Source: Apoderus coryli
Lineage: Eukaryota; Arthropoda; Insecta; Coleoptera; Attelabidae
NCBI GenBank assembly: GCA_911728435.2
Contig: OU452202.1
Span: 17,649,135 to 17,713,134, forward strand
Length of the DNA stretch: 64,000 bases
Direction of reading: 5' to 3'
Under the pieces are notes generated by a model. It was given only the letters and a program-made list of their open reading frames with translations, made no database searches and was not told where the DNA came from. The first letter of the stretch is position 1. Each line of letters starts with the position of its first letter. Shown here in pieces: positions 34,756 through 45,171 of this stretch. Position numbers and translations under genes: made by a program.

Positions 34756-36051
34756 TTGGGTCTGCCAGATAACTTTTTTTTTTTTGAAAATGCTATAAAA
34801 GAAAAACTGCTGAATATTTTCTCAAATTTCTTTTTTTATTTGAAAGTACAATCCTTCCGGTTTATAATGACAAATAATTTCATTCAAATGGCTGCCTCGG
34901 CTGGCCATGCAGTAGCCTACACGATCGGTCCAATTTTTAAGCACATTATCGATTGTGTGCAGCTGTATTTCACCAATGGCTTCACGCATATTGTCCTTTA
35001 AAGCGTCAATTGTCTCTGGCTTGTCGGCGTAATAATTATATTTGACGGCACCCCACAAATAATAGTCCAACGGTGTCACATCGCAGCTCCGAGGTGGCCA
35101 AACGACATCACCTCTTCGGCTGATAATGCGATCTTCAAAAACATGGCGCAAAACATAGAGTGGCTGTGTGGCACGTAGCGCCGTCCTGTTGAAACCAAAT
35201 GTTGCCAATATCCTCCTCTTCAATTTTTGTGAACAAAAATTCGTTGAACATGGCCCGATAACGATGGCCATTGACTGTAACGGCCACTCCTTGCTCATTT
35301 TCGAAGAAAAATGGCTCAATTATGCCTCCGGACCAAAATCCGCACCAAACAGTGACTCGTTTTGGGTGCATCGGCTTTTCAATGTATGCGTGCGGGTTTT
35401 CTGTGCCCCAAATGCGACAATTTTGCTTGTTTACATACCCGCCAAGATCAAAATGAGCTTCATCTGAAAAGATGATTTTTTTGGCAAAATCGGCATCTTC
35501 TGTAAGTCGATCCCAGGCCCACTGAGCGAAGCGAAAACGCATTGGATGGTCAGTTGGCTTCAACTCCTGAACCAATGGGACTTTGTATGGCGTCTTACCA
35601 AGGTCTTTATGCAAAATTCGTCTCAATGATGTATCCGAAATGTTCAATTGTTGAGACCGACGGTGAATTGATGTTGATGGCGCTTCACGCACACTTTCTG
35701 TCACAGCAGCAATATTCTCGGGTGTACGCACTGCTTTTGGCTTTTTACGCTTTGGTTTATCGATGAGGATGCCAGTTTCTTTCACTTTTTTCACGAGATA
35801 ACGAACATACGGAGCTGACGGTGCTTCTCTTCTTCCAAAATCCGTACGCAATTTTCGCACACATTCTGCAACATTACCATGATTTTTAAAGTAATGTCGC
35901 AATATTTCCCAGCGTTGTTCAAGCGTATACACAACCATATTCGTTCAGCGGAAGGATAAAACTAATTATCTGTCAAATCAGACATGAGCTAAGTGTTACC
36001 ATTCACGAAATAAGCACTAGTTGAAAAAAAAACGTTAGATGGCGGACCCGA
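34756..36051 (-). mobile_element. DD41D Tc1/mariner element, nearly intact
   Basis: TA target duplications flank it (34754-34755 and 36052-36053). Terminal repeats of about 29 bp: left TTGGGTCTGCCAGATAAC plus a T run; right, inverted, TCGGGTCCGCCATCTAAC plus a T run. Total length is 1296 bp, normal for mariner-like elements. The transposase is on the minus strand with one break. Its Asp-Asp spacing, read across the break with the family's usual residues in the gap, is 41. Confidence 0.85.
34822..35938 (-). pseudogene. DD41D transposase with a frameshift
   Basis: Begins with ATG at 35938 (MVVYTLEQRWEILRHYFKNH), a helix-turn-helix N-terminus. The first catalytic Asp is in IIFSDEAHFDLGGY (residue 159), the second in WFQQDGATCHTA and the third in RSCDVTPLDYYLWG. 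The first frame runs to about 35135. The second frame takes over near 35160 and continues to 34822. A small deletion of about two bases plus loss of neighbouring codons just after CHTA is enough to explain the shift. Otherwise the reading is uninterrupted, so inactivation is recent. The C-terminus reads RVGYCMASRGSHLNEII. Confidence 0.85.
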
Positions 36052-36239
36052 TATAAGAAAATCAATTCGGTGAAAAAGGACAAGTTTCAAAAAATCAACA
36101 ATTATATTAATTAAAAATTTGGTACTTACATTACAATTATCATCATCGCCGACACAGCTGCTCTTTTTTTCACGTTATATAAAACATGTTTAAAATTATA
36201 AATACTTGATATAGGTACTAATAATATTAATTCGCGTTA

Positions 36240-36505
36240 AATAAACTATAAAACTTAAGACACTACCCAACGGGGGGATTAGTGCTTTTTGTCGCTAGTA
36301 AGACGCGACGTTCACTCCGCCAAGGTTCGAGAGAAGACCCAAAAATAAACCGAGAGAGATTTGTGGTTAGAGAACCTGGCGGAGCATTCGGACACATATG
36401 TGGTCCAACGCGGGGAGACCTCATCGTCCGAGACACCAAGTCTCCAACCACTCTCCTCAAACTTTATTACACAGAAGTGCAAATCAAAATCCCCCGTAAC
36501 TTCCT
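36240..36505. other. GC-rich island of unknown nature
   Basis: This stretch is clearly richer in G+C than its surroundings (for example CGACGTTCACTCCGCCAAGG and GCGGGGAGACCTCATCGTCC). It carries frames of 80 codons (+) and 65 codons (-), neither recognised. It could be part of an LTR or a captured gene fragment. Confidence 0.25.
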
Positions 36506-36761
36506 GTTACAACAATATTTATAACCTTTGATTTTCTCCACTCTTTCGAATATCGACCAATGCAATTGTCTATTCTTAGCGTCGGTCGTACCGTTTGTTG
36601 TTGAATTTACAATTTGTCTATTAGGTACAATACCAGTGCTAAAGTCATGAACTTGTATAAACTTTGATGAACTTTTTAATAATTATTAATCAGCGTAAAA
36701 TAGCTAGTTTATTACAATATACCGGCTGTGACAATATACCTAAATTACTTACCCAACCCAT

Positions 36762-37350
36762 AGGGAAAGTATTGTGAACGCGCTAAAAAAATTGAGGTAA
36801 AGATGGATATAACCATTTTGAAGTTCCCTGAGACGATTAAAACCCTTTCCAGAGGGATGTCTGTCTGTCTATGTGTCTGCTATCTCCCACTTGCTATCTT
36901 CCACTCAAAATCATCAAAATGCAGCATAAAAAAGGTGTTTACATAAATAGGAGAAAAAGGGTCAAAAAATGGGCTGTAAAATAGTATATATTTAGCCTTT
37001 TAAGTACCTAGATGTTAAAAATACACGACAAACAATTTCTGTACCATAGGCACCCGTGAAAAGTCTAAAAAAGGATCAGAATATAACTTATGAAATGTTT
37101 CATAAAAAATTTTCGTACAAAAGCGTTCGTGCGTTTAAATAGTGGAAAAGGGGTCAAAATAATTCGGAATATGGAATAATTTAAATAAAAAATAGCACAT
37201 GTCTACAATGAAAATAAAAAATAAATTTATTTCGAAATATAGCTTGTCTTACAAAAAAGGTACATGACAAAAAGGTCACAGAAATATTACTTTTACACTT
37301 AAGTATGGAGAGCTATTCGTACCTCGATGGCAACAGTTACATTACTTTTT
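36762..37350 (+). repeat. Dispersed repeat F/B, copy 2
   Basis: It opens with AGGGAAAGTATTGTGAACGC and GCTAAAAAAATTGAGGTAAA, the repeat B end, then follows repeat F to GGCAACAGTT. It joins the two families: B and F share the same beginning and diverge internally. Confidence 0.6.
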
Positions 37351-37478
37351 TATTTCTAATTTTTGAGTAAAGTAGTTAGGTAGTTGGGTTAGTTTAGGAT
37401 GTTATATACCTACGGGAACATTTATTGTTTAACTTGGGTTGATTTTGTTTATGTAAAGGGTTAAATTTAACAGACTAT

Positions 37479-38471
37479 TTGCCGAGTGCACGGACGTTTT
37501 AATTCATTGATTTACAATAACACGAGTTTAAAATTGAAATTTGAAGTGCACCGTTTTTTAGTCATGGTTTATATGTTCTAATCTGAGTATTAGTTTAATC
37601 CGCCCAAAATGACAGATTAAATGCAGCATTAACTAAAACTCACATGTTTTTAGTGCAAAAACATATTTTATAAACATTATTCTAGGAAAAACATTAATTA
37701 ATAGTGGAATATATCATTAGGAATAAGTAAAAATAATAATATATGTATAAGCAAACGGAAAGAGAGAATGGACTTGGATTGGGAAGTATTTGTAGATGAC
37801 ATGGATCTTATAGAGATCATTGATTACGGGTTTCCGCATCAAATTAATATCAGAACCAACATTTTGATACGACTATTTAACGTTTTTTAAGAGACTGCGG
37901 TACATCTTGCTTGCCCTATCAGTTTTTTATCTTCGATGATATCATGGTATTTGTGAAATATATTAAATAATAAAGTCTATTTGTTGGGTGTAAAATTTTA
38001 CTCCCTTTACTTTTGCTTGATTCCATTTTACTGGTTTCTTAAATCCACAAGTTGTAGGATGTCACAGACAATATGTAGCTGATAGATTCTATTATGAGGA
38101 TTATTGTATGTATCTTCATTGTTAAATGCTGTCGATTAGACCCACACAAGTTTATTTGAAACTTAAGATACAACATTATTGTAAATATTTATATTAATTG
38201 AAATAAACACTACTAGTTCATTTATTTTTTAAATTTAAACAGTTTACTATCATTAGAATACCTAACCTGTGTTATTTTTCTTCTACTTTGAGTAGTTTAC
38301 CTTAAATGGCATATAATAACAATGTTGTCAGATTGTGTTGGTCCTAATTTTGCGGTTTAGTTAAACAGGCTATATTATTGAATAATGTATCCCACAAAAA
38401 TTAATCACAGATTAATATTAATCTACCTCTTAACTAATACTGGATTACCAATTTGTCGGTGCACTCGGCAA
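37479..38471 (+). mobile_element. Internally deleted PIF/Harbinger-like element
   Basis: Ends are inverted: TTGCCGAGTGCACGGAC on the left, TTGCCGAGTGCACCGAC on the right read inwards. A 3 bp TAT lies on both sides (37476-37478; 38472-38474), matching the 3 bp duplication size of Harbinger elements, although TWA is commoner. At about 37768-37885 a frame reads MDLDWEVFVDDMDLIEIIDY then GFPHQINIR, like the N-terminus of Harbinger transposases. It stops soon after, and the DDE domain is absent. So this is a non-autonomous, 993 bp derivative. Confidence 0.6.
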
Positions 38472-38543
38472 TATGTATTATATTTTGATCCAGGGTGCAA
38501 AAACAAATATTAATAAAAATTAAGTAGGAATAACCATTAAACG

Positions 38544-38936
38544 TTATTTGCCATACCCATTGTTGTACGCCATGTAAAATAGATGATATTTTTTAGTGTT
38601 CCGCATATATGAATAATTTAGGACAGTTTCAAATGTTTCTTGCAAAAACCTGTTAACTAGCAAGTGGTTGTCTGGTAACGCCCATCGTGTTGGCGATAAC
38701 CTGACAAGAATCTCGAACATTATGCATACGGTTTTGTAGATTTTAGAGTATCTAGTAGTAGGAACCACATAAATTGAATAGATCCACTTGTTTGGACATA
38801 GCATATTATGCAGAAAAGTATTCCAAAACAGCAATTTCGCCATTCTCGTCGTTTTTAGAAAATCAACATTTTTATTGTCGACACTGATCACTACCAGTTT
38901 CTTGGGATATGTTCTTGGTAAACGTTGGTTATACAT
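38544..38936 (-). other. Unassigned 130-codon open frame
   Basis: Begins MYNQRLPRTYPKKLVVISVD and stops at 38544. By a rough estimate from base composition, about 0.2 open frames this long are expected by chance in the window, so it may or may not be real. No domain, splice site or transposon motif recognised. Confidence 0.25.
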
Positions 38937-39175
38937 CTGGTATTATTTGTATTTTAAAAATGACAGGAAATATTGATATTTCTGAGGAAATCGACTGCTT
39001 CCTATTGGCTATGATAGCAAACTAGTAACCGAACCTCATAGCCGTAGGTAACGAACTTAAATTAGGGAGTTGTATTTAAACAAAATAATTGCTAAGAGCT
39101 TTTACACAAAAGCGAAATTCGTATATATATGGGAACCCGTTAAAAAGTAGCACGTAGGTACAGGCTTATTTCCGG

Positions 39176-39270
39176 TATAAGCAATATTTTCCAAATTTAT
39201 TTTTTCCTGGGAGAAATCGAGTTGAACGATTTCACCCAGGAAAAAATAAATTTGGAAAATATTGCTTATA
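39176..39270. repeat. Perfect 36 bp inverted repeat hairpin
   Basis: 39176-39211 and 39235-39270 are exact inverted copies (starting TATAAGCAATATTTTCCAAA). Inside the 23 bp loop, GAAATCG and CGATTTC pair further, so a stem of about 44 bp with one mismatch can form. The surroundings show no transposon ends. It could be a foldback remnant or an RNA hairpin. Confidence 0.8.
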
Positions 39271-39447
39271 TCGTGAAAACTCTCGTAATTAAAGAAAATA
39301 AATAAATGTTGCTCTAGATTTCGTAGTCGACAGAATCGAGAATGGTTTTCGCTATTTGAAATAGTGACACGTCACGTTCGATTTTTTTTGAGCTTAGTTT
39401 AATGCCGTAATCGGAGCGCGGCTAACTTCATTAGTTTTCTTTATACA

Positions 39448-41040
39448 GGGCGATTTTCATTTTTTGTCATTTTTTTTTTCCTTTATATTTCGGCTGTTAT
39501 TACAGTTGCGGGAAAAGTGTTTCTATAAAAGTTAGAGATAATTTAATGCTTAATACAGTGGCGTATCAAGCATTTTTTTCGAAGTCAAATTGTTCAAGAT
39601 ATCGCGAGCAACTTTGTTTTCTTAACTGGAACACCCTATATATTAAAGCGTCAGTAGATTCCAAATCATTCCCTTTACAACCATGTATCACAAGTAGCTA
39701 CATACTTAATAAAAATAAATAAAAACCATATTATATTTCAAATAAAATAAATTTTAAGTAGGCTTGTGTCTTATTGAAAACAATTAATGTCAAATAACAG
39801 ATTATTGATACTGTTATTTATTAATGTATTAGTCAAATGAGAATTATTGTCAGCATTCATTAATTAAAGCATTCGTTAATTAACAGTTTATTACGGAACT
39901 GAAATGTCTCGAAAAATTTGATATGCTGCCATGCTTTATTCAATGTAATAATGATGCTAATGCTGCATCTGAAACCTCCTACAACCGATACCCAGAAAGA
40001 AACATATTTGGAAGGTTAAAAGAAATCCTTATTAATTATGGAGCATTTACACAACCAAGACCTCAAACTTATAATTGCGGCGATGCAGAAGAAGTAAATG
40101 TTAATGTCATTGCAGTTGTTATTGATTATCCCACAATTTCGAGCAGACAAATTGACATAGAAGGTGACATATCCCGTCGCCGGGTGCTCAATATTTTAAA
40201 AAAGCATAAATTCCGACCTTATGCAATTCGTAAAACCCAGCATTTACAACCAAATGATCCGGTCTGGCGTGTGGAATTTTGCAATTGGTATCGAGTCAAG
40301 GTGAGAGAAAATCCATTTTTTTTTGCAAATGTTATTTGGACAGATGAGGCTCACATAAGTAGTGCTGGGATATTTAATCGACATAACAAACACTGGTGGT
40401 CTGATAGCAATCCTCATCGTGTTGCTACTGTCCAACATCAAGATCGATTTGGTTTTAATGTTTGATGCGCAATAAATTCTAGCGGAATTTTAGCCTACAA
40501 GGTATTTGAAGAAAATCTTACGAGCAATCGTTATAACGAGATTGTTAGTGAACACTGGCAGAACAAAGAAATGTGTTTTCCACCAAGATGGCGCCCCACC
40601 GCATAACAATAGAAATTTAAGGGAAATATTGTTTACAAAATTTGGTAATAATTGGATAAGCACTAACGGTCCAGTTAGGTAGTTTTACTAAATATGTAGC
40701 TAGTTGTCATACATGGTTGGAAAGGGAATGAAATTTGGAATCTACTGACGCTTTAATATATAGGGTGTCCTATGTAAGAAAACAAAGTTAATAGCGACAT
40801 CTTGTACGTTACTGATTTTTAGTCGAATTATTAAATTACAGCCACTGACATTTTTTTTGTCAATAATTTGTATTAAGTTTCCCCATTAACGCCACTGGGC
40901 TTAATAATTTTGATCTAGTTAGGGCTATATAAACTCCCTATTTCTATAAACAACGCTGCCAAATTTTAGAGAAATCGCTAAAGAGATATTTAACGTAATT
41001 AAAAAAAAACCTTTGTTAAAGTAATCCATTGCAGAGAGGA
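39448..41040 (+). mobile_element. Long-TIR Tc1/mariner element with broken transposase (repeat A family)
   Basis: The arms contain AACACCCTATATATTAAAGC and its inverted copy ACGCTTTAATATATAGGGTG, plus CAAAGTT...CGATATCTTG-type matches further out. The terminal repeats therefore exceed 150 bp. The left end may be CAGGGCGATTTTCATT after TA at 39446. The right arm continues into repeat A (reverse), linking the solo copies at 6666 and 13130 to this family. The transposase in the middle is dead. Confidence 0.65.
39923..40683 (+). pseudogene. Broken Tc1/mariner-type transposase
   Basis: 180 open codons run to a TGA at about 40462 that replaces the usual Trp codon in N-V-W-C. First catalytic Asp region: NVIWTDEAHISSAGIFNRH. 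Reading continues in frame (CAINSSGILAYKVFEENLTS), then a frameshift leads to VFHQDGAPPHNN (second Asp) and ends at WISTNGPVR followed by TAG. The third Asp region is deleted. The N-terminal DNA-binding part is also diverged. Confidence 0.75.
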
Positions 41041-41114
41041 GTTTCAAGTATAGTAGGAAAATAAAATCACGTCTACTCCCCCAAAAGTTATATATATGTT
41101 CAAATCATTACCAT

Positions 41115-41158
41115 AATGTCAAACATGTTTCGAGATTCATCTCATCGTCAGTGACAAA
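41115..41158 (-). ncRNA. Hammerhead-like motif with perfect stem I
   Basis: On the minus strand: TGTCA, CTGACGA (the variable core position is C), a spare T, stem II GAGA-TGAA-TCTC, GAA, self-complementary ACATGT, T, then TGACA. TGTCA/TGACA pairs fully. The single extra base before stem II is shared with the motifs at 17035, 47845 and 48409. No element body could be delimited around it. Confidence 0.5.
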
Positions 41159-41159
41159 A

Positions 41160-42730
41160 AATCACAGAAGTCCTCATAATAAGCTGAATTCAAACATCCA
41201 TACATCAATCACTGAATTTTTTTTTTCTGTTTTTTTTTTTGTTAAAAAAAAAAAACATTATATAACCAAAATAAAAATTAATTAAAATTTAGATCATGCG
41301 TATCTATGGAAACAATACTTTTCCGCACGTATGTATATGCGAATTTTCGTTCATAAAATCTTTTGGATTCACCCTGTATATGTTTATACCTCTTTACTAT
41401 TTTATTTTCTTAATCTTGATCACTTATTTGCAAATCTCTATAACGACATTGTCGTTTCTCCGAAGCAGCAGAGAGAGTACAGAATCATATCCAAACCAGT
41501 GTAAGTATCTACAGTTTTCACAAGAACAGGTAGGTATTCTCTGCACTACCTAACAATAATAATAATAATACTAAAGAGATAAAAAAAAAACCAATAAAAA
41601 CATAAGGCATAATAACATACGCACATGTGGCAGAGCATACGCTCGATACCGCTGTTGATGCTTTCTCATTTCACAAACAAAACTTCTCCTGCTGTCGCCG
41701 TGTAAACTGTGCTCTTTATAGTAGCAGGAACTCGTTTTGCGTAGAGCGAGGCGCGCGATTTTATTTCGGTTCTTAAGATTTACGGAAAATATTGTTTTAA
41801 TAACAAGGTTTTAGAAGGCAGAACGTCGTTAGCTTTTTGTGCATTAATATTTAGAGAGTGATTGAAATTTAATACCTGATGTATATTTGGATTTCAAACG
41901 GAACGCAGCATCATTTCCTGGTAAGTGTTAAGAGATATGGTTCTTATATGAAAATATTAAAAATCAGACACTGGTCTTGACGACCTATTTTAAACTGTGG
42001 CTACAAAAATGCAATAGCAGATTTACTAGACAATAAAAGGGATCACGAAGCCCCTTTAGAGCCCGATACAGGGATGCTGCAACCGCACTATTATACGCCA
42101 ATTTGTTTTTCATTTTTGACCCAAATATGTAAAATTAACTTTCAATTATTATAACTATATTTTATTAAAATAAATGATAAAACATATTAGCAATAACACG
42201 ATAATTTTGTGGCTTTTCTATCGAAAATGTCTAGACATGCGCATTTACAAGTTTCGCCATCTGAAGCTAGCATTTAAATTTAGGTAAAGGTAAAATAGAA
42301 TTTCTCTAAGGGTACAACCTGAATGATTATGACCAGTATAAACTCTTACTTACAGAAATTTTGCAATTTCTGTTGAAATCATATTTGTAACTCTATTATA
42401 AATTTTTTCAATAGTAGTAGTAGTAGTTATTGAAACAAATTTGTTAAAAGAAAAAACAATAATAATGTGTTCACCTCCCTGCAAAATTATATCTAGTTTA
42501 AGATGAGAGGATCCACATTTCATGTCCCAGACATATTGTAAGGTTTACATTAGCTTCTCGAATTACATGGTAACAACAGCCATATGAGGTCGCACATTCT
42601 ATTGTCTACTGGATCATGGTATATTGCAATTATTGAAGGTAAGGTAAGACAATAAATAGTAACACGTTATTATTGTAGGACTAAGCGTTCATGATGAGTA
42701 AAAAATTTGCAAACTTGATACGAGTATAAT
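41160..42730. other. No gene recognised
   Basis: AT-rich with A and T homopolymers near 41220-41260. An 85-codon frame at 41296 is within chance expectation. Nothing shared with other parts of the window was seen. Confidence 0.3.
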
Positions 42731-43270
42731 AACAAAAAATCGGTTGAGTTGCCCCAAAACTTTCCCGACAAGATATAATGTAATCTAAAATATATGACTT
42801 ATATATTAGTTATTATTGTAATTGTATTATTTTTATTATTTCCAATAAACTTATCTAAAAAACTCAAACATTTGAAATAAACAAGAAATGCAAGACCAGG
42901 GATTTGAACAGAGGACCTTCCGCATGCAAGCGCACGCTGTAGGTACCAATGATGACACCGACGCTTATACAAATTACTTTACTATATAATAAGAGATATA
43001 TTACCAACTGCCGAACTGGAGAAATTTTAAACGCAATTTTCTCAAGCACTATGAAGGTAAAATTCAAAAGTAACCTATTGCTGTAAAGCAGATAAAAAAA
43101 TGCTTTGAAGTGATGTATCACTCGACCCCTACTGTTATTAAAGAATATGGGGATTGTGTGCACTCCCATCACAGGTTCATCCTAGGACTCCCCCAAACCC
43201 ATATGCCAAAGCCAAAATTTAGCTCAATTTTTTGAAGCGTTTAGGCCCTATCGTGAAAGAATATATACAG
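42731..43270 (-). repeat. Dispersed repeat B, copy 3
   Basis: Minus-strand copy: AAAATCGGTTGAGTTGCCCC, CTTTCCCGACAAGATATAAT, the tRNA-like module, GCTGTAAAGCAGATAAAAAA, then CCTATCGTGAAAGAATATA. It breaks off inside the TATACAGACAG block, where the mariner fragment at 43270 begins. Confidence 0.75.
42890..42964 (-). repeat. tRNA-like module in repeat B copy 3
   Basis: Read on the minus strand: GCGTCGGTGTCATCATTGGT, an anticodon-like hairpin GCGTGCG...CGCATGC, and CTGTTCAAATCC as a weaker B box. It is more diverged than the other two copies. Confidence 0.6.
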
Positions 43271-44090
43271 ACAGAAAACCATTGATGCTATGCGCGAACT
43301 GACATTGAAAGATCGTCATGTGACCTATCAAGAGATTGAGACAACCTTAGGCATTAGTGTGACCAGCATACATACAATATTGCACAAACATTTGACTGTC
43401 AAAAAAATTTGTTCGCGTTGGATCCCACACAATTTGTCAAAATCAATCAAAAAAAAAGCTCGTGTCGACTGGTCGAAAGAAATGCTCAAAAAATACGATC
43501 GCGGTGGTGCGAAACACGTCTACGACATCGTGACAGGTGGTGAATCGTGGATTTACGCGTATGAGCCCGAAAGTAAACAACAGTCGACTGTATGGGTGTT
43601 TCAAGATGAGCCAAATCCAACAAAAGTTGTTTGCGCACGAAGCACTTCCAAGCAAATGGTCGCCTGTTTTTTCGGAAAAACTGGACATGTCGCAACCGTA
43701 CCCAACCATTTGTTTGCCAGTTCTCTTCCAAGAAATCAGGAAAACCAACCGCCGAAGACGGATCACTCTTCATCACGACAATGCGAGCTCTCACACATCG
43801 GCTCAAACAACTGCATTTTTGAGCACCCAAAACATCGATTTGATGAGTCATCCGCCGTATAGTCCTGACTTGGCACCGAATGACTTCTTTTTATTCCCGT
43901 ACGTAAAAAACAAACTGAGAGGTCAACGCTTTTCGACACCTGAAGAAGCGGTTGCTGCATTCAGAATGCATGTTTTAGAGATACCTTCCTCAATCAGAGT
44001 GGCAATTGGTTCAAACGCATGCAAAAGTGTATAGATCTTCATGGGGAATATTTTGAAAAACAATAAAGTGATTTTCGATGATTAATATTT
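43270..44090 (+). pseudogene. 5'-truncated DD34D mariner transposase
   Basis: It starts at about the middle of the DNA-binding domain (MRELTLKDRHVTYQEIETTL), so the first 90 or so residues are missing. Then KKICSRWIPHNLSKSIKKKA, VTGGESWIYAYEPESKQQS, a frameshift after KTGHVATVP, LHHDNASSHTSAQTTAFL (second Asp) and PPYSPDLAPNDFFLF (third Asp, spacing 34). A further shift precedes CIDLHGEYFEKQ and the stop at 44066. The first catalytic Asp is Gly (TGGESW for TGDESW). Overlapping minus-strand frames are shadows. It joins repeat B copy 3 directly. Confidence 0.85.
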
Positions 44091-45171
44091 GTTTTTGTTC
44101 TCTAATCTCGGAATATAAAAGTCAATCCTCGTAGTAGACTAATTCATGGGTTTATTCATATAAGTAATTCTCTGAATATGCCAAATATGATATATCAAGT
44201 AACTGTCGTATTTAATCAAAGCCGATCTTAGCCTCTATTGCTATATATTTGTAAAAATTCTTTGATAATATATTATTGTTTATAAAGGAGAGGCCAAGTC
44301 CGTCATCGTAATAAATAATTTAATTAAAAATTAAAAAATTAAATTAAAAAATACTTTTATCACATTATAATTAAAATAATGAAATGCCTGTTTAGAAATA
44401 TTCTTAGTCAATAACTTCCAGGATGCACATTCTGATTCAAGAATGGCATTACATAAAGATATATTAATTAAAATTTAAATTAAAACACTTTATTTACTTA
44501 CAAATGCGTGTATAAGAAACGCTGATATAAACGTAGGTAGTTTATTACTTATATTTATATAAGATACTTGATGACTGAGGTGAGACAGTTTAGAATCATC
44601 CTGGATAACAGAATAAAACAAGAATAAACAAAATCACAATTAAAAATAAAAATATAATTTCATTAACACTTATTATGACTGATTACAAAACATCATGAAT
44701 TAATGTAAATATTCCACAAAAGCGTTGAATATTTCACAAGTTGATTAAGTATTATATTATCCTCAAAATCAACAAAAATAATAAAAAAAAGGTAAAAAAT
44801 ATTTATAATAGCTAGGTTTATTTTGTACAAATTTTTATAGCCAATCTATATTTTTGTAATATTTTTAAAATTTACTAATGTGACATCAAAAGCATATGAA
44901 CTATTTTCGATATTAGAAATCTTCTGTCTCCTCCAGCACATAAAACTTCCAGTTTCGAACGGTCCTTTTCATACCAAATTTGCAAAACTTATAATAATAT
45001 ACCAAATAACCTGAAATGCCTAAGTATCTTTTTATTTAAAAAAAAACTCCGTAATATTATACTTAATCCGCTCTGATTTATTTATTTTTTTTTTTTTTCT
45101 GATTTTTGATTTTTTGTTTTGATTATTATTGTTATTATGTGTTATTATTTTTATAATATTGTTATATTATA
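44091..45171. other. Very AT-rich spacer
   Basis: No gene or recognised repeat; long A/T runs near 44310-44360 and 45080-45170. It ends at the TA target site of the long-TIR transposon. Confidence 0.35.

Noticed and set aside
35168..35766. Plus-strand open frames of 61-99 codons
   Set aside because: Antisense to the DD41D transposase on the minus strand; no independent support.
43443..43960. Minus-strand open frames of 65-121 codons
   Set aside because: They are shadows of the plus-strand mariner transposase, whose recognised motifs explain the openness.
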